This document shows, in pieces, positions 46,886 through 56,474 of a stretch of 64,000 nt of DNA. The translations under genes were made by a program, and so were the position numbers. Source of the DNA: Borrelia hispanica CRI (GTDB lineage Bacteria > Spirochaetota > Spirochaetia > Borreliales > Borreliaceae); NCBI RefSeq assembly GCF_000500065.1, contig NZ_AYOU01000164.1, positions 62,001 through 126,000 of the forward strand, in the 5' to 3' direction. Numbering within the stretch: position 1 is the first letter of the stretch; each line of letters begins with the position of its first letter. The notes beneath the pieces are model-generated. The model searched no databases. It was not told the DNA's origin and saw nothing but the letters and a program-made list of their open reading frames with translations.

Positions 46886-48331
46886 ATGAATAAAAATTTT
46901 ATTTCCGTGTTTTTTGCTAGTTTTTTAGCTTTAGCTATTGGATTTTTTGTTGGAATAGGTTGTTTGAAATCTGAAAAAAATACTATTGTTTTTGCACAGG
47001 AGAAAGGAGATGCTGTACACTCTCTTCAAGATTCTTTTAGAGAAGTATCTAAAAAGATTTTACCATCAACTGTGGAAATTTATGCTACTGGAACAATTAA
47101 AACGCGCGATCCTATGCAATTTTTCTTTTTCTTTGATATTCCAGGGCTTAATCTTGAAAAAAAAGCACAATGGGGTGGTTCTGGCGTTATTATTGGAAAA
47201 GACTCTAAGAATCCAAATTTGTTTTATGTTCTGACAAATAGTCATATTTTAGAAAATGCTAGTGAGTTTGAAGTTGGAACTTATAATAATAAAAGTTATA
47301 AAGCTCAGTTAGTAGGGAAGGACGATAAAAAGGATATTGCATTGGTTAGTTTTGAGGCTGATGGTGCGGCAGATATTGGGGTAGCTGAACTTGGTGATAG
47401 TGATAAACTTGAAGTGGGAGATTGGGTTATAGCTGTTGGAAGTCCTTATCACTTTAGTTTTTCGGTTACAGCAGGTATTATTAGTGGTCTTCATCGTTCT
47501 TTTAATCCTAATTTAAAAGCGAGAAATTTATTTATTCAAACAGATGCGGCTATTAATCGTGGTAATTCTGGAGGACCTCTTGTTAATACTAATGGAGAGG
47601 TTATTGGTATCAATTCGTGGATTTCGTCTCCTTCTGGAGGAAATATTGGACTTGGTTTTGCTATTCCTATTAATAATGCTAAGAGTGTTTTTGATGCATT
47701 AATGAGTGGACAAAAGAGTGAGTCAGCTTGGATGGGCGTTGCATTTCATCGTTTGAGATCTAAAGATGTAGAATTTCTTAAAAGCTTAGGTTATGAGGAT
47801 GAGTCTGTCTCATTAGCAATTGTTGCAGGTGTTTATGATGGTTCTCCAGCTTTGAAAGCAGGATTTAGAGCTGGTGATGTGATTAGCAAGATAGATGGTG
47901 TTGCAATGAATCTTTTCTTTGATGTTAAGCAATATATTAATGATTTTTATGCTAAGGAAAAAATTAAAGTTGAAGTTTTAAGAGGACAAGAGACAAAAAC
48001 TTTTGAAGTGGAACTTGGTGTTATGCCTACTAATAGTGATAAGGAAAAGGGAAATACTTTAGATTTAAAATTGATGCCAGGCTTTACTGTTTATCCTTTA
48101 ACCAAAGAGGTTAGGGTACAACTTGGTTTGAGAAATTGGATTAATGGAGTTGTTGTTGACAGTATTGACTCAACTTTGGGTACTAATCCTCAAATTGCAA
48201 CAGGCGATATTATTATGATTGTTAATTCAAAAAATGTTAAAACTTTAAGAGATTTTTATGATGCTATTAAGCATGGAAAAAATAATTATAGTATTTTAAG
48301 AAATGGACAAACTTTAAAAGTGTCTCTTTAA
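46886..48331 (+). CDS. htrA: Serine protease HtrA/DegP
   Basis: Periplasmic/envelope protease and chaperone; the B. burgdorferi enzyme is known to cleave several host and bacterial proteins. From ATG 46886, which follows GGAGGTG, it has 481 residues. An N-terminal hydrophobic segment (8-26) is a signal or anchor. The catalytic triad is His120 (TNSHI), Asp150 (KKDIALV) and Ser228 (GNSGGPLV). Two PDZ domains follow at about 275-375 and 395-480. ATG 46871 is upstream of the ribosome site and unlikely. It is not followed by another gene for 270 bases. Confidence 0.96.
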   Translation: MNKNFISVFFASFLALAIGFFVGIGCLKSEKNTIVFAQEKGDAVHSLQDSFREVSKKILPSTVEIYATGTIKTRDPMQFFFFFDIPGLNLEKKAQWGGSGVIIGKDSKNPNLFYVLTNSHILENASEFEVGTYNNKSYKAQLVGKDDKKDIALVSFEADGAADIGVAELGDSDKLEVGDWVIAVGSPYHFSFSVTAGIISGLHRSFNPNLKARNLFIQTDAAINRGNSGGPLVNTNGEVIGINSWISSPSGGNIGLGFAIPINNAKSVFDALMSGQKSESAWMGVAFHRLRSKDVEFLKSLGYEDESVSLAIVAGVYDGSPALKAGFRAGDVISKIDGVAMNLFFDVKQYINDFYAKEKIKVEVLRGQETKTFEVELGVMPTNSDKEKGNTLDLKLMPGFTVYPLTKEVRVQLGLRNWINGVVVDSIDSTLGTNPQIATGDIIMIVNSKNVKTLRDFYDAIKHGKNNYSILRNGQTLKVSL

Positions 48332-48355
48332 TAATAATAATTTTATTTTTTGTAT

Positions 48356-48386
48356 AAGGCTTGAAGAATTAACATCTTTAAGCCTT
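48356..48386 (+). terminator. Stable hairpin after htrA, likely terminator or mRNA 3' end
   Basis: AAGGCTTGAAGA (48356-48367) pairs with TCTTTAAGCCTT (48375-48386), 12 pairs with one G-U, over a 7-base loop. It lies 25 bases after the htrA stop. There is no long T-run after it, so it may stabilise or process the transcript rather than terminate it. Confidence 0.55.
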
Positions 48387-48601
48387 TAGGAATGAAACTT
48401 GATAATTCTATTTTGTATGATGAATTTTTTTACTTGAGAGGATAAATTTTATGTTTTATTTATAAATATAAAGAGGTAATATTGGGATAGAGATTTGTAT
48501 TTAAGTGTATTAGTATGAATAATGCTGTTTATTTTTATAAATTTTCTTAAGTGCAGTTCAAGTTATAAATTGTTTTTTAGCATTGAGAGAGTATTGAATA
48601 T

Positions 48602-48685
48602 ATGAGTATGAGTTACATTGAAGAGATAATTGATTTTTTTGAAATAAATCTTAATTTTGTGTGTTTTGAGGTGTTATACAAATGA
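48602..48685 (+). CDS. Candidate 27-codon upstream ORF overlapping the phosphoribosyltransferase start
   Basis: ATG 48602 opens a frame of 27 codons beginning MSMSYIEEIIDFFE; its TGA (48683-48685) overlaps the ATG of the next gene as ATGA. GAGAGAG lies about ten bases before it. Stop-start overlap is the form that gives translational coupling. It could also be a chance frame. The rest of the 48387-48601 stretch has nothing I can support. Confidence 0.35.
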   Translation: MSMSYIEEIIDFFEINLNFVCFEVLYK

Positions 48686-49272
48686 AAAAATTCGTTTCTT
48701 ATGAAGATATAAGAATAAATGGTCTTAAGCTTGCTTATAAGATTTATAAAGATGGGTTTATTCCTGATATTATGTATGTGTCTTTGAGAGGTGGAGCTTA
48801 TCTTGGCAATATTATTAGTGAGTTCTTTAAATTTATTAAGCTAGAAAAGCCCCTTCTTTATGCGGCTGTTGTTGCAAGATCATATGATGTTTCAAACAAG
48901 CAAAAAAAAATAATGATAGATGGATGGACTTATGATCCGAAATATTTAAGAGCAGGTGATAATGTTTTATTTGTTGATGATATCTTTGATACTGGTCGTA
49001 CAATTATTCATTTGCGAGAAGAAGTTTTAAAGAGAGGGATAGATAGTCAAAATGTTAGAATAGCTGTTTATGATTATAAAGAACGTGGACATATTGATTA
49101 TGAACCTGATTATTATGTTAATAAATATTCAGATGAAGAGGAATTAACTACTTGGATACATTACAGTAATCATGAGTTAATTGGATTGTCAGAAGATGAA
49201 TATAAATTAAATTTTGTTAATTTAGATAATGAATTATTAGATATTTTAAAATTTTTATCAAAAAAACTTTAA
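48682..49272 (+). CDS. Phosphoribosyltransferase, purine-salvage type
   Basis: The 196-residue protein has the type I PRTase fold pattern: MYVSLRGGAYLGNIISEFF (PPi loop), the catalytic/hood region, and the PRPP-binding motif VLFVDDIFDTGRTI at about 93-107, then VRIAVYDYK and DYYVNKY. Hypoxanthine, guanine or xanthine is the likely base by resemblance; specificity cannot be read here. Borreliae depend on purine salvage, which fits. Its ATG overlaps the upstream ORF stop; its end overlaps a convergent - strand gene by four bases. Confidence 0.85.
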   Translation: MKKFVSYEDIRINGLKLAYKIYKDGFIPDIMYVSLRGGAYLGNIISEFFKFIKLEKPLLYAAVVARSYDVSNKQKKIMIDGWTYDPKYLRAGDNVLFVDDIFDTGRTIIHLREEVLKRGIDSQNVRIAVYDYKERGHIDYEPDYYVNKYSDEEELTTWIHYSNHELIGLSEDEYKLNFVNLDNELLDILKFLSKKL

Positions 49273-49823
49273 TTCTGTTCAAGCTTAATATATTCTAGTT
49301 CGTTATAGCCTCTTATGTTTAATGCTTTTGTTATTTCTCCTAAATTATCTTCCAGGATAGGTCCAATTAAAGCAAAATCTTTTTTTATGTTTGTATTTAT
49401 ATTATTTAGTAATTTAATTTTTTTAAATCTATCCTTTATATTGGTTGGATAGACTTTAATGTTATACCATACATTTTTTTCTGAATTTGCTTCTTGTATG
49501 TTAATTTTATCTTGCGGATAATATATTTTTTTTGATTTTTTTATTTTTACAGTATCATTTGTTTGGTTATTTATATGTTTTTTATTATAAGATTTAAAAT
49601 CTGTGTTTTTTTTTCTTTTAATTTCATGATGATAATTAATTTTTTTGTTTGGATAATTGATTTTATTGGATTTATTTATTTTAGGTGTTGTTTTATTGGT
49701 TTTATTTGTGATTTCTTCTTCTACATTTAAAAATATTTTGAAATCGTCTTTTAATTTTTCATTTGCAAATAAGACTAGTACTGATGACATCAATAGCATT
49801 TTATACAAAATTTTGATTTGCAA
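49269..49823 (-). CDS. Exported Lys/Asn-rich protein with SPOR-like C-terminus, unknown function
   Basis: The 184-residue protein has a signal peptide (KMLLMSSVLVLFANE), a low-complexity Lys/Asn-rich middle (about 40-110) and a compact C-terminal 65 residues. This end (WYNIKVYPTN, DFALIGPI, EITKALNIRGY, EYIKLE) has the strand-helix-strand-helix spacing of a SPOR domain, in which GP precedes the second helix; SPOR domains bind denuded septal peptidoglycan. This is an inference from pattern. It follows asnS by 27 bases on the same strand, so the two may share a transcript. Confidence 0.68.
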   Translation of the reverse strand: MQIKILYKMLLMSSVLVLFANEKLKDDFKIFLNVEEEITNKTNKTTPKINKSNKINYPNKKINYHHEIKRKKNTDFKSYNKKHINNQTNDTVKIKKSKKIYYPQDKINIQEANSEKNVWYNIKVYPTNIKDRFKKIKLLNNINTNIKKDFALIGPILEDNLGEITKALNIRGYNELEYIKLEQN

Positions 49824-49850
49824 TGTTTTTCTCCTTTCGAAAACTCTTTA

Positions 49851-51236
49851 TTAGAAATGAAGAGTTTTCGGAGTTCTTGGAAATGGTATAACATCTCTAA
49901 TATTAACCATTCCTGTTGTATATTGCAGTAGTCTTTCAAGTCCAAGTCCAAATCCAGAATGCGGAGCTGAGCCAAATCTCCTTAAATCTAAATACCAATT
50001 AAGAGTCTCTGTTTCTAAGTTTAGCTCTTTTATTCTATTATTCAATTTATCTAGATTATCTTCTCTTTCACTTCCTCCAATGATTTCTCCAATTCGTGGA
50101 ACTAAAATATCCATTCCTTTTACAGTTTTGTTGTCTTGGTTCATTTTCATGTAAAAGGCCTTAAATTCTTTTGGATAATCAATAACTGTGGTAGGTTTTT
50201 TAGTAATTTCTTCTGTTAAATATCTTTCATGTTCTGTTTGTAAATCCATGCCCCAATAAGGTTTTATTTCAAATGTTTTTGTTGCATTTTCAAGTTTTTT
50301 GATTGCTTGAGTATAGGTAATAACTTCAAATTTAGAATTTATTACGTCTTCAATCTTTTTTATTACTCCCTTTTCAATGAAATTGTCAAAAAATTCCATA
50401 TCTTCGGAACAGTGATTTAAGGTTTCTCTTAGGACGTATTTTAAAAAATCTTCTGCTAAATTTATGTTGTCTTCAAGCGTAAAAAATGCCATTTCAGGTT
50501 CAATCATCCAGAATTCTGAGGCATGGCGCGTTGTATTTGAATTTTCTGCTCTGAATGTAGGACCAAATGTATATATTTTTGATAAAGCCATTGCATAAGC
50601 TTCTCCATGCAATTGTCCAGTTACTGTAAGAAATGCTTGTTTGCCAAAAAAATCATCTTTAAAATCAACTTCTTTTTTGTTTTCAATGTTATTAAGGTTT
50701 AGGGTAGATATACGAAATATTTCACCTGCTCCTTCTCCATCATTGGATGTAATAATGGGTGTATGGATATAAAAAAAGCCGTTTTTTTGAAAATATTCGT
50801 GAATTTTATAGGAAATTTGGTTTCTAATTCTGGCAACAGCACCAAATGTATTAGTGCGAATTCTTAGATGAGAGATTTCTCTTAAAAATTCAAAAGAATG
50901 TCTTTTTTTTTGTAAAGGATATATTTCTTGATCTGATTCCCCAATTATATAAAAATTTGTTGTTTTAATTTCGTAAGTTTGTCCTTTTGCAGGGCTTAAA
51001 ATTAAGATTCCTGTTAAGGATATGCTTGCACCTGTTGTTAGCTTTTTAAATTCTTTTTTTTCAAATTGAGGATTGTTTTCGTCAATAACAGCTTGAATTC
51101 CTTTAATATTTGAGCCGTCATTAATTTCTAAAAATGAAATTTTACCATTACTTCGTTTTGTTCTAATCCATCCTTTGACTGTGGTTGTACTATTTGGTAT
51201 AGGATTGTTTAGTATTTCTTTGATACTTTTGTGCAT
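49851..51236 (-). CDS. asnS: Asparaginyl-tRNA synthetase
   Basis: Class IIb enzyme charging tRNA-Asn. The 461-residue protein has an N-terminal OB domain (VKGWIRTKRSNGKISFLEI), FFYIHTPIITSNDGEGAGE, FLTVTGQLHGEAYAMAL, motif 2 (FGPTFRAENSNTTRHASEFW) and motif 3 (GFGLGLERL). ATG at 51236 has GAAGGAGG upstream, and a - strand TATAAT lies in the divergent gap. It diverges from murI across 118 bases. Confidence 0.96.
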   Translation of the reverse strand: MHKSIKEILNNPIPNSTTTVKGWIRTKRSNGKISFLEINDGSNIKGIQAVIDENNPQFEKKEFKKLTTGASISLTGILILSPAKGQTYEIKTTNFYIIGESDQEIYPLQKKRHSFEFLREISHLRIRTNTFGAVARIRNQISYKIHEYFQKNGFFYIHTPIITSNDGEGAGEIFRISTLNLNNIENKKEVDFKDDFFGKQAFLTVTGQLHGEAYAMALSKIYTFGPTFRAENSNTTRHASEFWMIEPEMAFFTLEDNINLAEDFLKYVLRETLNHCSEDMEFFDNFIEKGVIKKIEDVINSKFEVITYTQAIKKLENATKTFEIKPYWGMDLQTEHERYLTEEITKKPTTVIDYPKEFKAFYMKMNQDNKTVKGMDILVPRIGEIIGGSEREDNLDKLNNRIKELNLETETLNWYLDLRRFGSAPHSGFGLGLERLLQYTTGMVNIRDVIPFPRTPKTLHF

Positions 51237-51307
51237 ATGTGCCTCCTTCTCTAACTTGATGTTTATTATAATTATAGTTTAACCCATGTTATTTTATCAT
51301 TTTGTCA

Positions 51308-51336
51308 TTGAAAGAGAGTAAATTAATTTTTATACT
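51308..51336 (+). promoter_or_regulatory. Promoter of the murI-rsgA-mutS2 transcript
   Basis: TTGAAA (51308-51313), a 17-base spacer and TATACT (51331-51336), ending 18 bases before the murI ATG. It is identical in both boxes and spacing to the rpsF promoter. The short leader still holds AGGAAAGG. Confidence 0.75.
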
Positions 51337-51354
51337 TACATTTAGGAAAGGTTT

Positions 51355-52119
51355 ATGGACAATTTAGAAGATGTTATAGTTATTTTTGATTCAGGTATCG
51401 GTGGACTTTCTTATTTTGAGTATATAAGCAAGAGGTTGTTTAATAGAAATTATGTTTATGTTGCAGATAATAAAAATTTTCCTTATGGTGATAAGAGTTC
51501 AAATTTTATTTTAAATGAGATTTTAGAACTTGTTTCAAAATTAAGGGAAATATATAACATTGCCTCAATTGTTATTGCGTGTAATACGGCTTCTATTAGT
51601 GTTTATAATAAATTAAATTTTAATTTTCCTATAATATATACTTTGCCTTCAGTTAGTTTAGTTAAGGAACTTGCATTTAAAAGGGTGATTTTAATTGCAA
51701 CAAATACTACTATTAATAGCGAATTTGTCAAGAAAGAGCAGAATAATCATATAGATTTAATTTTAAGATCTGCGGGTGAACTTGTGAAATTTGTTGAATA
51801 TGGAGATATCTTTGAAAAAGATGCGCTTGAGTATTTAAAATCTTTAAAGTTTGAAGTTCAGTCTACTAAACGAGATATGGTTTTTTTGGGTTGTACGCAT
51901 TATTTGCATATTAAAGCTATGATAGAAAGTGTTTTAGAAATACCCGTTTATGATAATCGTAAAATTGTTGCCGATGAACTTAATAGATCTTTAAAAAATA
52001 TTGAAAATAGTGGTTCTTGTTTTAAACGTTATTTTTATTTAACTCAAGATAAAAATTTACACTTTTATAAGAATTTTTGTGAAAAATATGATTTTTATTT
52101 TAAAGGAATATTTAATTGA
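51355..52119 (+). CDS. murI: Glutamate racemase
   Basis: Makes D-glutamate for peptidoglycan. The 254-residue enzyme has both catalytic cysteines in their motifs: IACNTAS near residue 75 and LGCTHY near 180, plus [11 protein letters not shown] and the KNFPYGDKS loop. ATG 51355 follows AGGAAAGG. It overlaps rsgA by four bases (TTGA arrangement). Confidence 0.95.
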   Translation: MDNLEDVIVIFDSGIGGLSYFEYISKRLFNRNYVYVADNKNFPYGDKSSNFILNEILELVSKLREIYNIASIVIACNTASISVYNKLNFNFPIIYTLPSVSLVKELAFKRVILIATNTTINSEFVKKEQNNHIDLILRSAGELVKFVEYGDIFEKDALEYLKSLKFEVQSTKRDMVFLGCTHYLHIKAMIESVLEIPVYDNRKIVADELNRSLKNIENSGSCFKRYFYLTQDKNLHFYKNFCEKYDFYFKGIFN

Positions 52120-53057
52120 ATAGTAGTACATTTGAAGTTCTCTGGGGTGTTAATAATATTTATTCTATTGTTGAAGTTAATACTGATACAATTTATGAGG
52201 GTGTTATTAAAGGTAAATTCTTAAATACTAAAGAGAAAGAATATAGTCCTTTAGTTCCGGGTGATTTTGTTTGTGGTGATATTTATGATGAGCATAAGGT
52301 ATATATTAAAGAGAGAATGGAACGTAGAAATGTTTTTTGGCGTTATAATAAAAAGGTTGCTTTAAGGCAAGTGATTGTTTCAAATATCGATAATATTTTG
52401 ATTGTAAGTTCTGCTACTCTTCCAGAATTTAAAAATTCATTTATTGATAGAACATTGATAGTTGCTGAGGAGCAGGGAATTACTCCTATTATTTTGGTAA
52501 ATAAGGTTGATGAAGGCATAAATCTTAGGGTTGATTCTTTTATTAAGATGTATGAATATTTAGGTTATAGAGTGATTAAGACTTCTGTTGTTACTTTACA
52601 GGGCATTGATGAAGTGAAAAAAATTATTGAAAATTCAAGAACTTCTTTTATTGGGCAGTCTGGAGTTGGGAAATCTTCACTTATAAATGTTATAGATTTA
52701 AATGCATCGCAGGCTATAAATGAAATATCTTATAAATATGCACGAGGCAGACATACTACGGTTTATGCTGTGGCTTTTCATTCTGATAATAAAATTTTAA
52801 TTGATACTCCTGGAATAAAGGAATTTGGAATTGAAGGTTTAGAATATCTTGATCTTAAATATTATTTTAGAGAATTTAAATATTTTAATGATTTATGTAG
52901 ATTTAATTCTTGTTTACACATAAATGAGCCAAATTGTTTTGTAATAAGTCAAATTGGATTTAAAATTGCAGAAGCTAGATATAATAGTTATCTGAAAATT
53001 TTTAGTGAACTTAAGAGATATAAAAGTTATGCAAGAGAAATATTTGGAAAAAATTGA
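52116..53057 (+). CDS. rsgA: Ribosome small-subunit biogenesis GTPase RsgA
   Basis: A circularly permuted GTPase that helps mature 30S subunits. The 313-residue protein has an OB domain, then G4 (ILVNKVDEG), G1 ([12 protein letters not shown]) and G3 ([11 protein letters not shown]) in the permuted order. A C-terminal zinc site uses Cys-x5-Cys-x-His-x5-Cys ([14 protein letters not shown]). TTG 52116 overlaps the murI stop. Its 3' end overlaps mutS2. Confidence 0.95.
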   Translation: MNSSTFEVLWGVNNIYSIVEVNTDTIYEGVIKGKFLNTKEKEYSPLVPGDFVCGDIYDEHKVYIKERMERRNVFWRYNKKVALRQVIVSNIDNILIVSSATLPEFKNSFIDRTLIVAEEQGITPIILVNKVDEGINLRVDSFIKMYEYLGYRVIKTSVVTLQGIDEVKKIIENSRTSFIGQSGVGKSSLINVIDLNASQAINEISYKYARGRHTTVYAVAFHSDNKILIDTPGIKEFGIEGLEYLDLKYYFREFKYFNDLCRFNSCLHINEPNCFVISQIGFKIAEARYNSYLKIFSELKRYKSYAREIFGKN

Positions 53058-55365
53058 TTTTTATCAAATATTATCTTCAGTTGCATCTTATGTAACTGTT
53101 TCAGATACGGTTAAACTTTTAAATGAACAGCAAATATTAAAAACTGATAAAGAAATTCAGGAAGTATGTTCTTTTGTTAATTTAATTAAAAATCTTATTG
53201 AACTTGAAGAAGAATATCCAGATTCTTGTCTTGAGAGTATAAATAATTCTATTGTTTTACTCCTTAAAGAAAATTCAAGAATTTCTATTGAAGAGATTAA
53301 GAATATTATTTTTTTCTTAAGAGAAATTTTAAGAATAATGTTTTTTTTAGAAAAAAATGAACTTAAAGTTCAGGGTGGAATTGATATTTTAAAAAAATTA
53401 TTATTTGTAGATCCAAATTTAAAATATTTGCTAGAAGTTTTGTGTAAATATGTTGATATTGATGAACTTAAAATAAAGCATGGTGTTGATAAGAAATATG
53501 ATGAGATTGATTTTGAAATTAGGAATTTAAATAAAAAAATTGAAAAACAAATTAAACAGATAATAAATTTAAATTCAAATTATTTAAGCTCTACTCTTAT
53601 TTATTATAAATCAGGTAAATGTACCATTGCTCTTAAATCCAGTTTTAAAAATAGAATTAAAGGGAATGTTATATCTGTTTCCTCATCTGGTGAAACATTC
53701 TATGTTGAACCAAACGAAATGGTAAGTGAAAATAATAGATTGAGTTTTTTAAATTTTGAGAAGACAAGTATAGTTTTTAGAATTTTGCAAAAATTATCAG
53801 ATGAAATACGAGAACATATTTTTCTCTTAAAATCTCTTTATAGTAATTTTATATATTATGATTCTTTAAAATCCAGAGCAATTTATGGGATTCAAAGTCA
53901 AGGGATCTTTCCTAAACTTGGTGGTGATTTGAATATTATAAATGCTAGGCATCCTTTAATAAAGAATGCAAAGCCTATTAATTTTTCTCCTTTAAATAAT
54001 AAAGTTGTTGTTATTACAGGTCCTAATGCTGGTGGAAAAACAGCAACATTAAAAACAGTTGCTCTTTTGAGTGCTATGTTTCAATTTGGGATTCCAATAC
54101 CAGTTGATGAGTCTAGTACTTTTAAGGTTTTTGATAATATTTTAGTTGATGTTGGAGATGAGCAATCAATTGTGAATTCTCTATCAACTTTTTCAAGTCA
54201 TATGAATAATATTGCTTATATTTTAAAGCATGCAACAAAAGATAGTCTTTTAATATTTGATGAATTTTGTTCGGGTACTGATATTGAGCAAGGACAAGCA
54301 TTGGCTATAGCTATTCTTGAACATTTAATTTGTATTAATGCTTTTGTGATTATTTCAACTCATTATAATGCTCTTAAATATTTTGCATATACCCATGAAG
54401 ATGTTATTAATGCTTCAATGCAAATGGATTTGGATAAAATGGAGCCCAGTTATAAGTTAATGTTTTCTGTTCCAGGGGAGAGCTTTGCTTTTGGTGTTGC
54501 AAGCAAATTTCTTATTGATTTTAACATAATATCTAGAGCTAAAAATATTTATGAGTCCAGTAAGACAGAAATTAATGAGATATTGGCGAGACTTACAGAA
54601 AAAGAGAGAGAAATATATTTACTTGAGGAGAAAGTAAAGAATAAGCTTAAATTTATTGAGCTTAAGGAAGTTGAGATTAATGATATTCGGGAGACTCTTG
54701 TATTAAGAGAAAGAAATTTGGAAGAGAATCTTGTTAATGAACAAAAAGAGTTTTTAAAAAAATCAAGACAGACCCTAGAAAATTTGGTTAGAGAGATAAA
54801 AGAAGGTAGTGTTTGTCTTTTGAAAAATAAGAAATTTATATCTGATATTTCAGATAATATAACTTCTAAGGTTACTAAAATTGAAACGTTAAATCAAAAA
54901 ATTGCTACTAAAGTTGAATTTAGAGTGGGAGATAAAGTGAAAGTATTAGGCTCAAATTTTTCAGGAGAAATAATAGGTGTTACTAAGAAAGGATTTATTA
55001 TAAATACAGGTGTATTTAAGATTACAGTTGCAGCTGTTAGTTTAGAGAAAATATTGTATAATGATAAAGCTCCAAGAGATTGTAAGAAAAAATTTAGTTT
55101 TGCTTTTGAGCAGCAAGATGATACATTAAATTTAACAGTTGATATTAGGGGAATGAGGGTAGCTGAGGCTATAAACTTTTTGAGTAAGAAAATAGATGAT
55201 ATGTTACTTAGAAATGTTTCTAGATTTGAAATCATTCATGGCAAAGGAGAAGGTTTACTAATGGAGGGAGTGCACGCATTTTTAAAAGATATAACGTTTA
55301 TTAAAAAATATTATTTTGCTCATCCAAATGATGGAGGGGTTGGAAAAACAATAGTAGAATTTTAA
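53029..55365 (+). CDS. mutS2: Endonuclease MutS2
   Basis: MutS2 is a MutS paralogue linked to suppression of recombination or ribosome rescue. Starting at ATG 53029 ([12 protein letters not shown]), it has 778 residues. A core/clamp helical region precedes Walker A ([19 protein letters not shown]), Walker B ([12 protein letters not shown]) and a long coiled coil at about 500-620. It ends in a KOW-like segment and a C-terminal Smr nuclease domain ([15 protein letters not shown], then [15 protein letters not shown]). There is no mismatch-recognition domain, as is usual. A GTG at 53005 is an alternative start. The overlap with rsgA is 29 bases from the chosen start. Confidence 0.94.
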   Translation: MQEKYLEKIDFYQILSSVASYVTVSDTVKLLNEQQILKTDKEIQEVCSFVNLIKNLIELEEEYPDSCLESINNSIVLLLKENSRISIEEIKNIIFFLREILRIMFFLEKNELKVQGGIDILKKLLFVDPNLKYLLEVLCKYVDIDELKIKHGVDKKYDEIDFEIRNLNKKIEKQIKQIINLNSNYLSSTLIYYKSGKCTIALKSSFKNRIKGNVISVSSSGETFYVEPNEMVSENNRLSFLNFEKTSIVFRILQKLSDEIREHIFLLKSLYSNFIYYDSLKSRAIYGIQSQGIFPKLGGDLNIINARHPLIKNAKPINFSPLNNKVVVITGPNAGGKTATLKTVALLSAMFQFGIPIPVDESSTFKVFDNILVDVGDEQSIVNSLSTFSSHMNNIAYILKHATKDSLLIFDEFCSGTDIEQGQALAIAILEHLICINAFVIISTHYNALKYFAYTHEDVINASMQMDLDKMEPSYKLMFSVPGESFAFGVASKFLIDFNIISRAKNIYESSKTEINEILARLTEKEREIYLLEEKVKNKLKFIELKEVEINDIRETLVLRERNLEENLVNEQKEFLKKSRQTLENLVREIKEGSVCLLKNKKFISDISDNITSKVTKIETLNQKIATKVEFRVGDKVKVLGSNFSGEIIGVTKKGFIINTGVFKITVAAVSLEKILYNDKAPRDCKKKFSFAFEQQDDTLNLTVDIRGMRVAEAINFLSKKIDDMLLRNVSRFEIIHGKGEGLLMEGVHAFLKDITFIKKYYFAHPNDGGVGKTIVEF

Positions 55366-55761
55366 ATGGGTATATTAAAGTTTGAAGAATTTGAAAATGT
55401 ATTGTTTAATATTTGTCTTTGTGTTGACTCTATGCTTGAAGATGAGTTTGGTGATGCTTATGAATTGCATCCGAGTAGGCTTTCTAGAGGTAAAGCAGCT
55501 AATGGATTTTTGGATGGGCTCTTTCGTGTTACAACTTCTTTTACGCTTGGATATGGCTCTAAATTTGGGAGAGGATATTTAATTATTATTGAAATGATAA
55601 CTCTTGATGTGGTTGATGTAGAATTTAATAAAAGAATTGTAGAAAAGGGCATTGAGGTTTTTGGTTCAAAACTTAAGGAAAAGTTTCCAGAAAAAGACCT
55701 TCGTATAGTTTATGATATTAATGTTTATAAGATTATTGGAGATTTTTTTCATGATATGTGA
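55366..55761 (+). CDS. Small conserved protein, unknown function
   Basis: Not recognised. A 131-residue soluble protein with an N-terminal helix (FEEFENVLFNICLCVDSML), a central conserved-looking block (HPSRLSRGKAANGFLDGLF, FTLGYGSKFGRGYLI) and a C-terminal helix-strand end (EKDLRIVYDINVYKIIG). No signal peptide or TM segment. The glycine and basic residues in the middle look like a binding surface. It begins directly after the mutS2 stop, so it is read with mutS2. Confidence 0.7.
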   Translation: MGILKFEEFENVLFNICLCVDSMLEDEFGDAYELHPSRLSRGKAANGFLDGLFRVTTSFTLGYGSKFGRGYLIIIEMITLDVVDVEFNKRIVEKGIEVFGSKLKEKFPEKDLRIVYDINVYKIIGDFFHDM

Positions 55762-55778
55762 TTTCGGTATTGTGACTT

Positions 55779-55806
55779 TTAATAATCAAAAATTTATTGG
55801 TATACT
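55779..55806 (+). promoter_or_regulatory. Promoter candidate of the V-ATPase operon
   Basis: TTAATA (55779-55784), a 16-base spacer and TATACT (55801-55806) with an upstream TGG giving an extended -10. Transcription would start near 55813, about 55 bases before the GTG of atpE. The leader contains TTAAGGAG just before the start. Confidence 0.55.
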
Positions 55807-55868
55807 TTATGCAAAGATTTGTTTTATTTAGTGTTTTGTATTACTTTTTTGTATGTTAAGGAGTTGTA

Positions 55869-56465
55869 GTGCAATTTGAAGTTAAAGATTTAATAAATAA
55901 AATTAAAAAAGATGGACTTGATGAGGCTGAAAGGCTGGCAAGTGAAATTATTCTTAATGCAAAGCAAGAGGCTGAAGCTATTATTTTAAAGGCTGAGAGT
56001 GAGGCTAAAGAGTTAAAAATAAAAGCAGAAAAAGAAGCTTATGATTATAAAAGATATTCTCTTGAAGCATCTCGTCAGGCATTTAGAGATTTAATTATTG
56101 GTACTGAAAATAGTCTTAAATCTCTTTTTAAATCTGCTTTAAAGGATTCTGTTTCTAATGTCTATGATTCTAATTTTTTGAGAGAACTTATTATTAGAGT
56201 TGTAGATGTTTGGGGTAAAGATGATAAGATAGATATTATGCTTAATGAATCTGATATTGATAATTTATCATCTGCTTTGAAAACAAGAATAAGAAATAAA
56301 TTTGGTGATGAAATTGAAATCAAACCTTTTAAGGGTATAAATAAAGGGTTTAAAATCCAACAGAGAGACGGTAGTTTATATTATGATTTTACATCAGAAG
56401 CTATTGCTGATATTCTTTTTGAATATTTAAATCCAAGGTTTAAGGAAGTTATAAAATTGGATTAG
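55869..56465 (+). CDS. atpE: V-type ATPase subunit E
   Basis: Peripheral-stalk subunit of the V/A-type ATPase. The 198-residue protein has a long N-terminal coiled coil with Ala/Glu/Lys repeats (AERLASEIILNAKQEAEAII) and a C-terminal globular domain (about 110-198, KGINKGFKIQQRDGSLYYDF). GTG 55869 lies behind AAGGAG. It is first in the E-DUF2764-A-B-D-I-K operon. Confidence 0.9.
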   Translation: MQFEVKDLINKIKKDGLDEAERLASEIILNAKQEAEAIILKAESEAKELKIKAEKEAYDYKRYSLEASRQAFRDLIIGTENSLKSLFKSALKDSVSNVYDSNFLRELIIRVVDVWGKDDKIDIMLNESDIDNLSSALKTRIRNKFGDEIEIKPFKGINKGFKIQQRDGSLYYDFTSEAIADILFEYLNPRFKEVIKLD

Positions 56466-56474
56466 GAGTATAGT

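Noticed and set aside
46871..46888. ATG 46871 as the htrA start
   Set aside because: It precedes and overlaps the GGAGGTG ribosome site that serves ATG 46886.
54894..55235. 113-residue - strand open frame inside mutS2
   Set aside because: Antisense to the KOW/Smr part of MutS2; no supporting signals.
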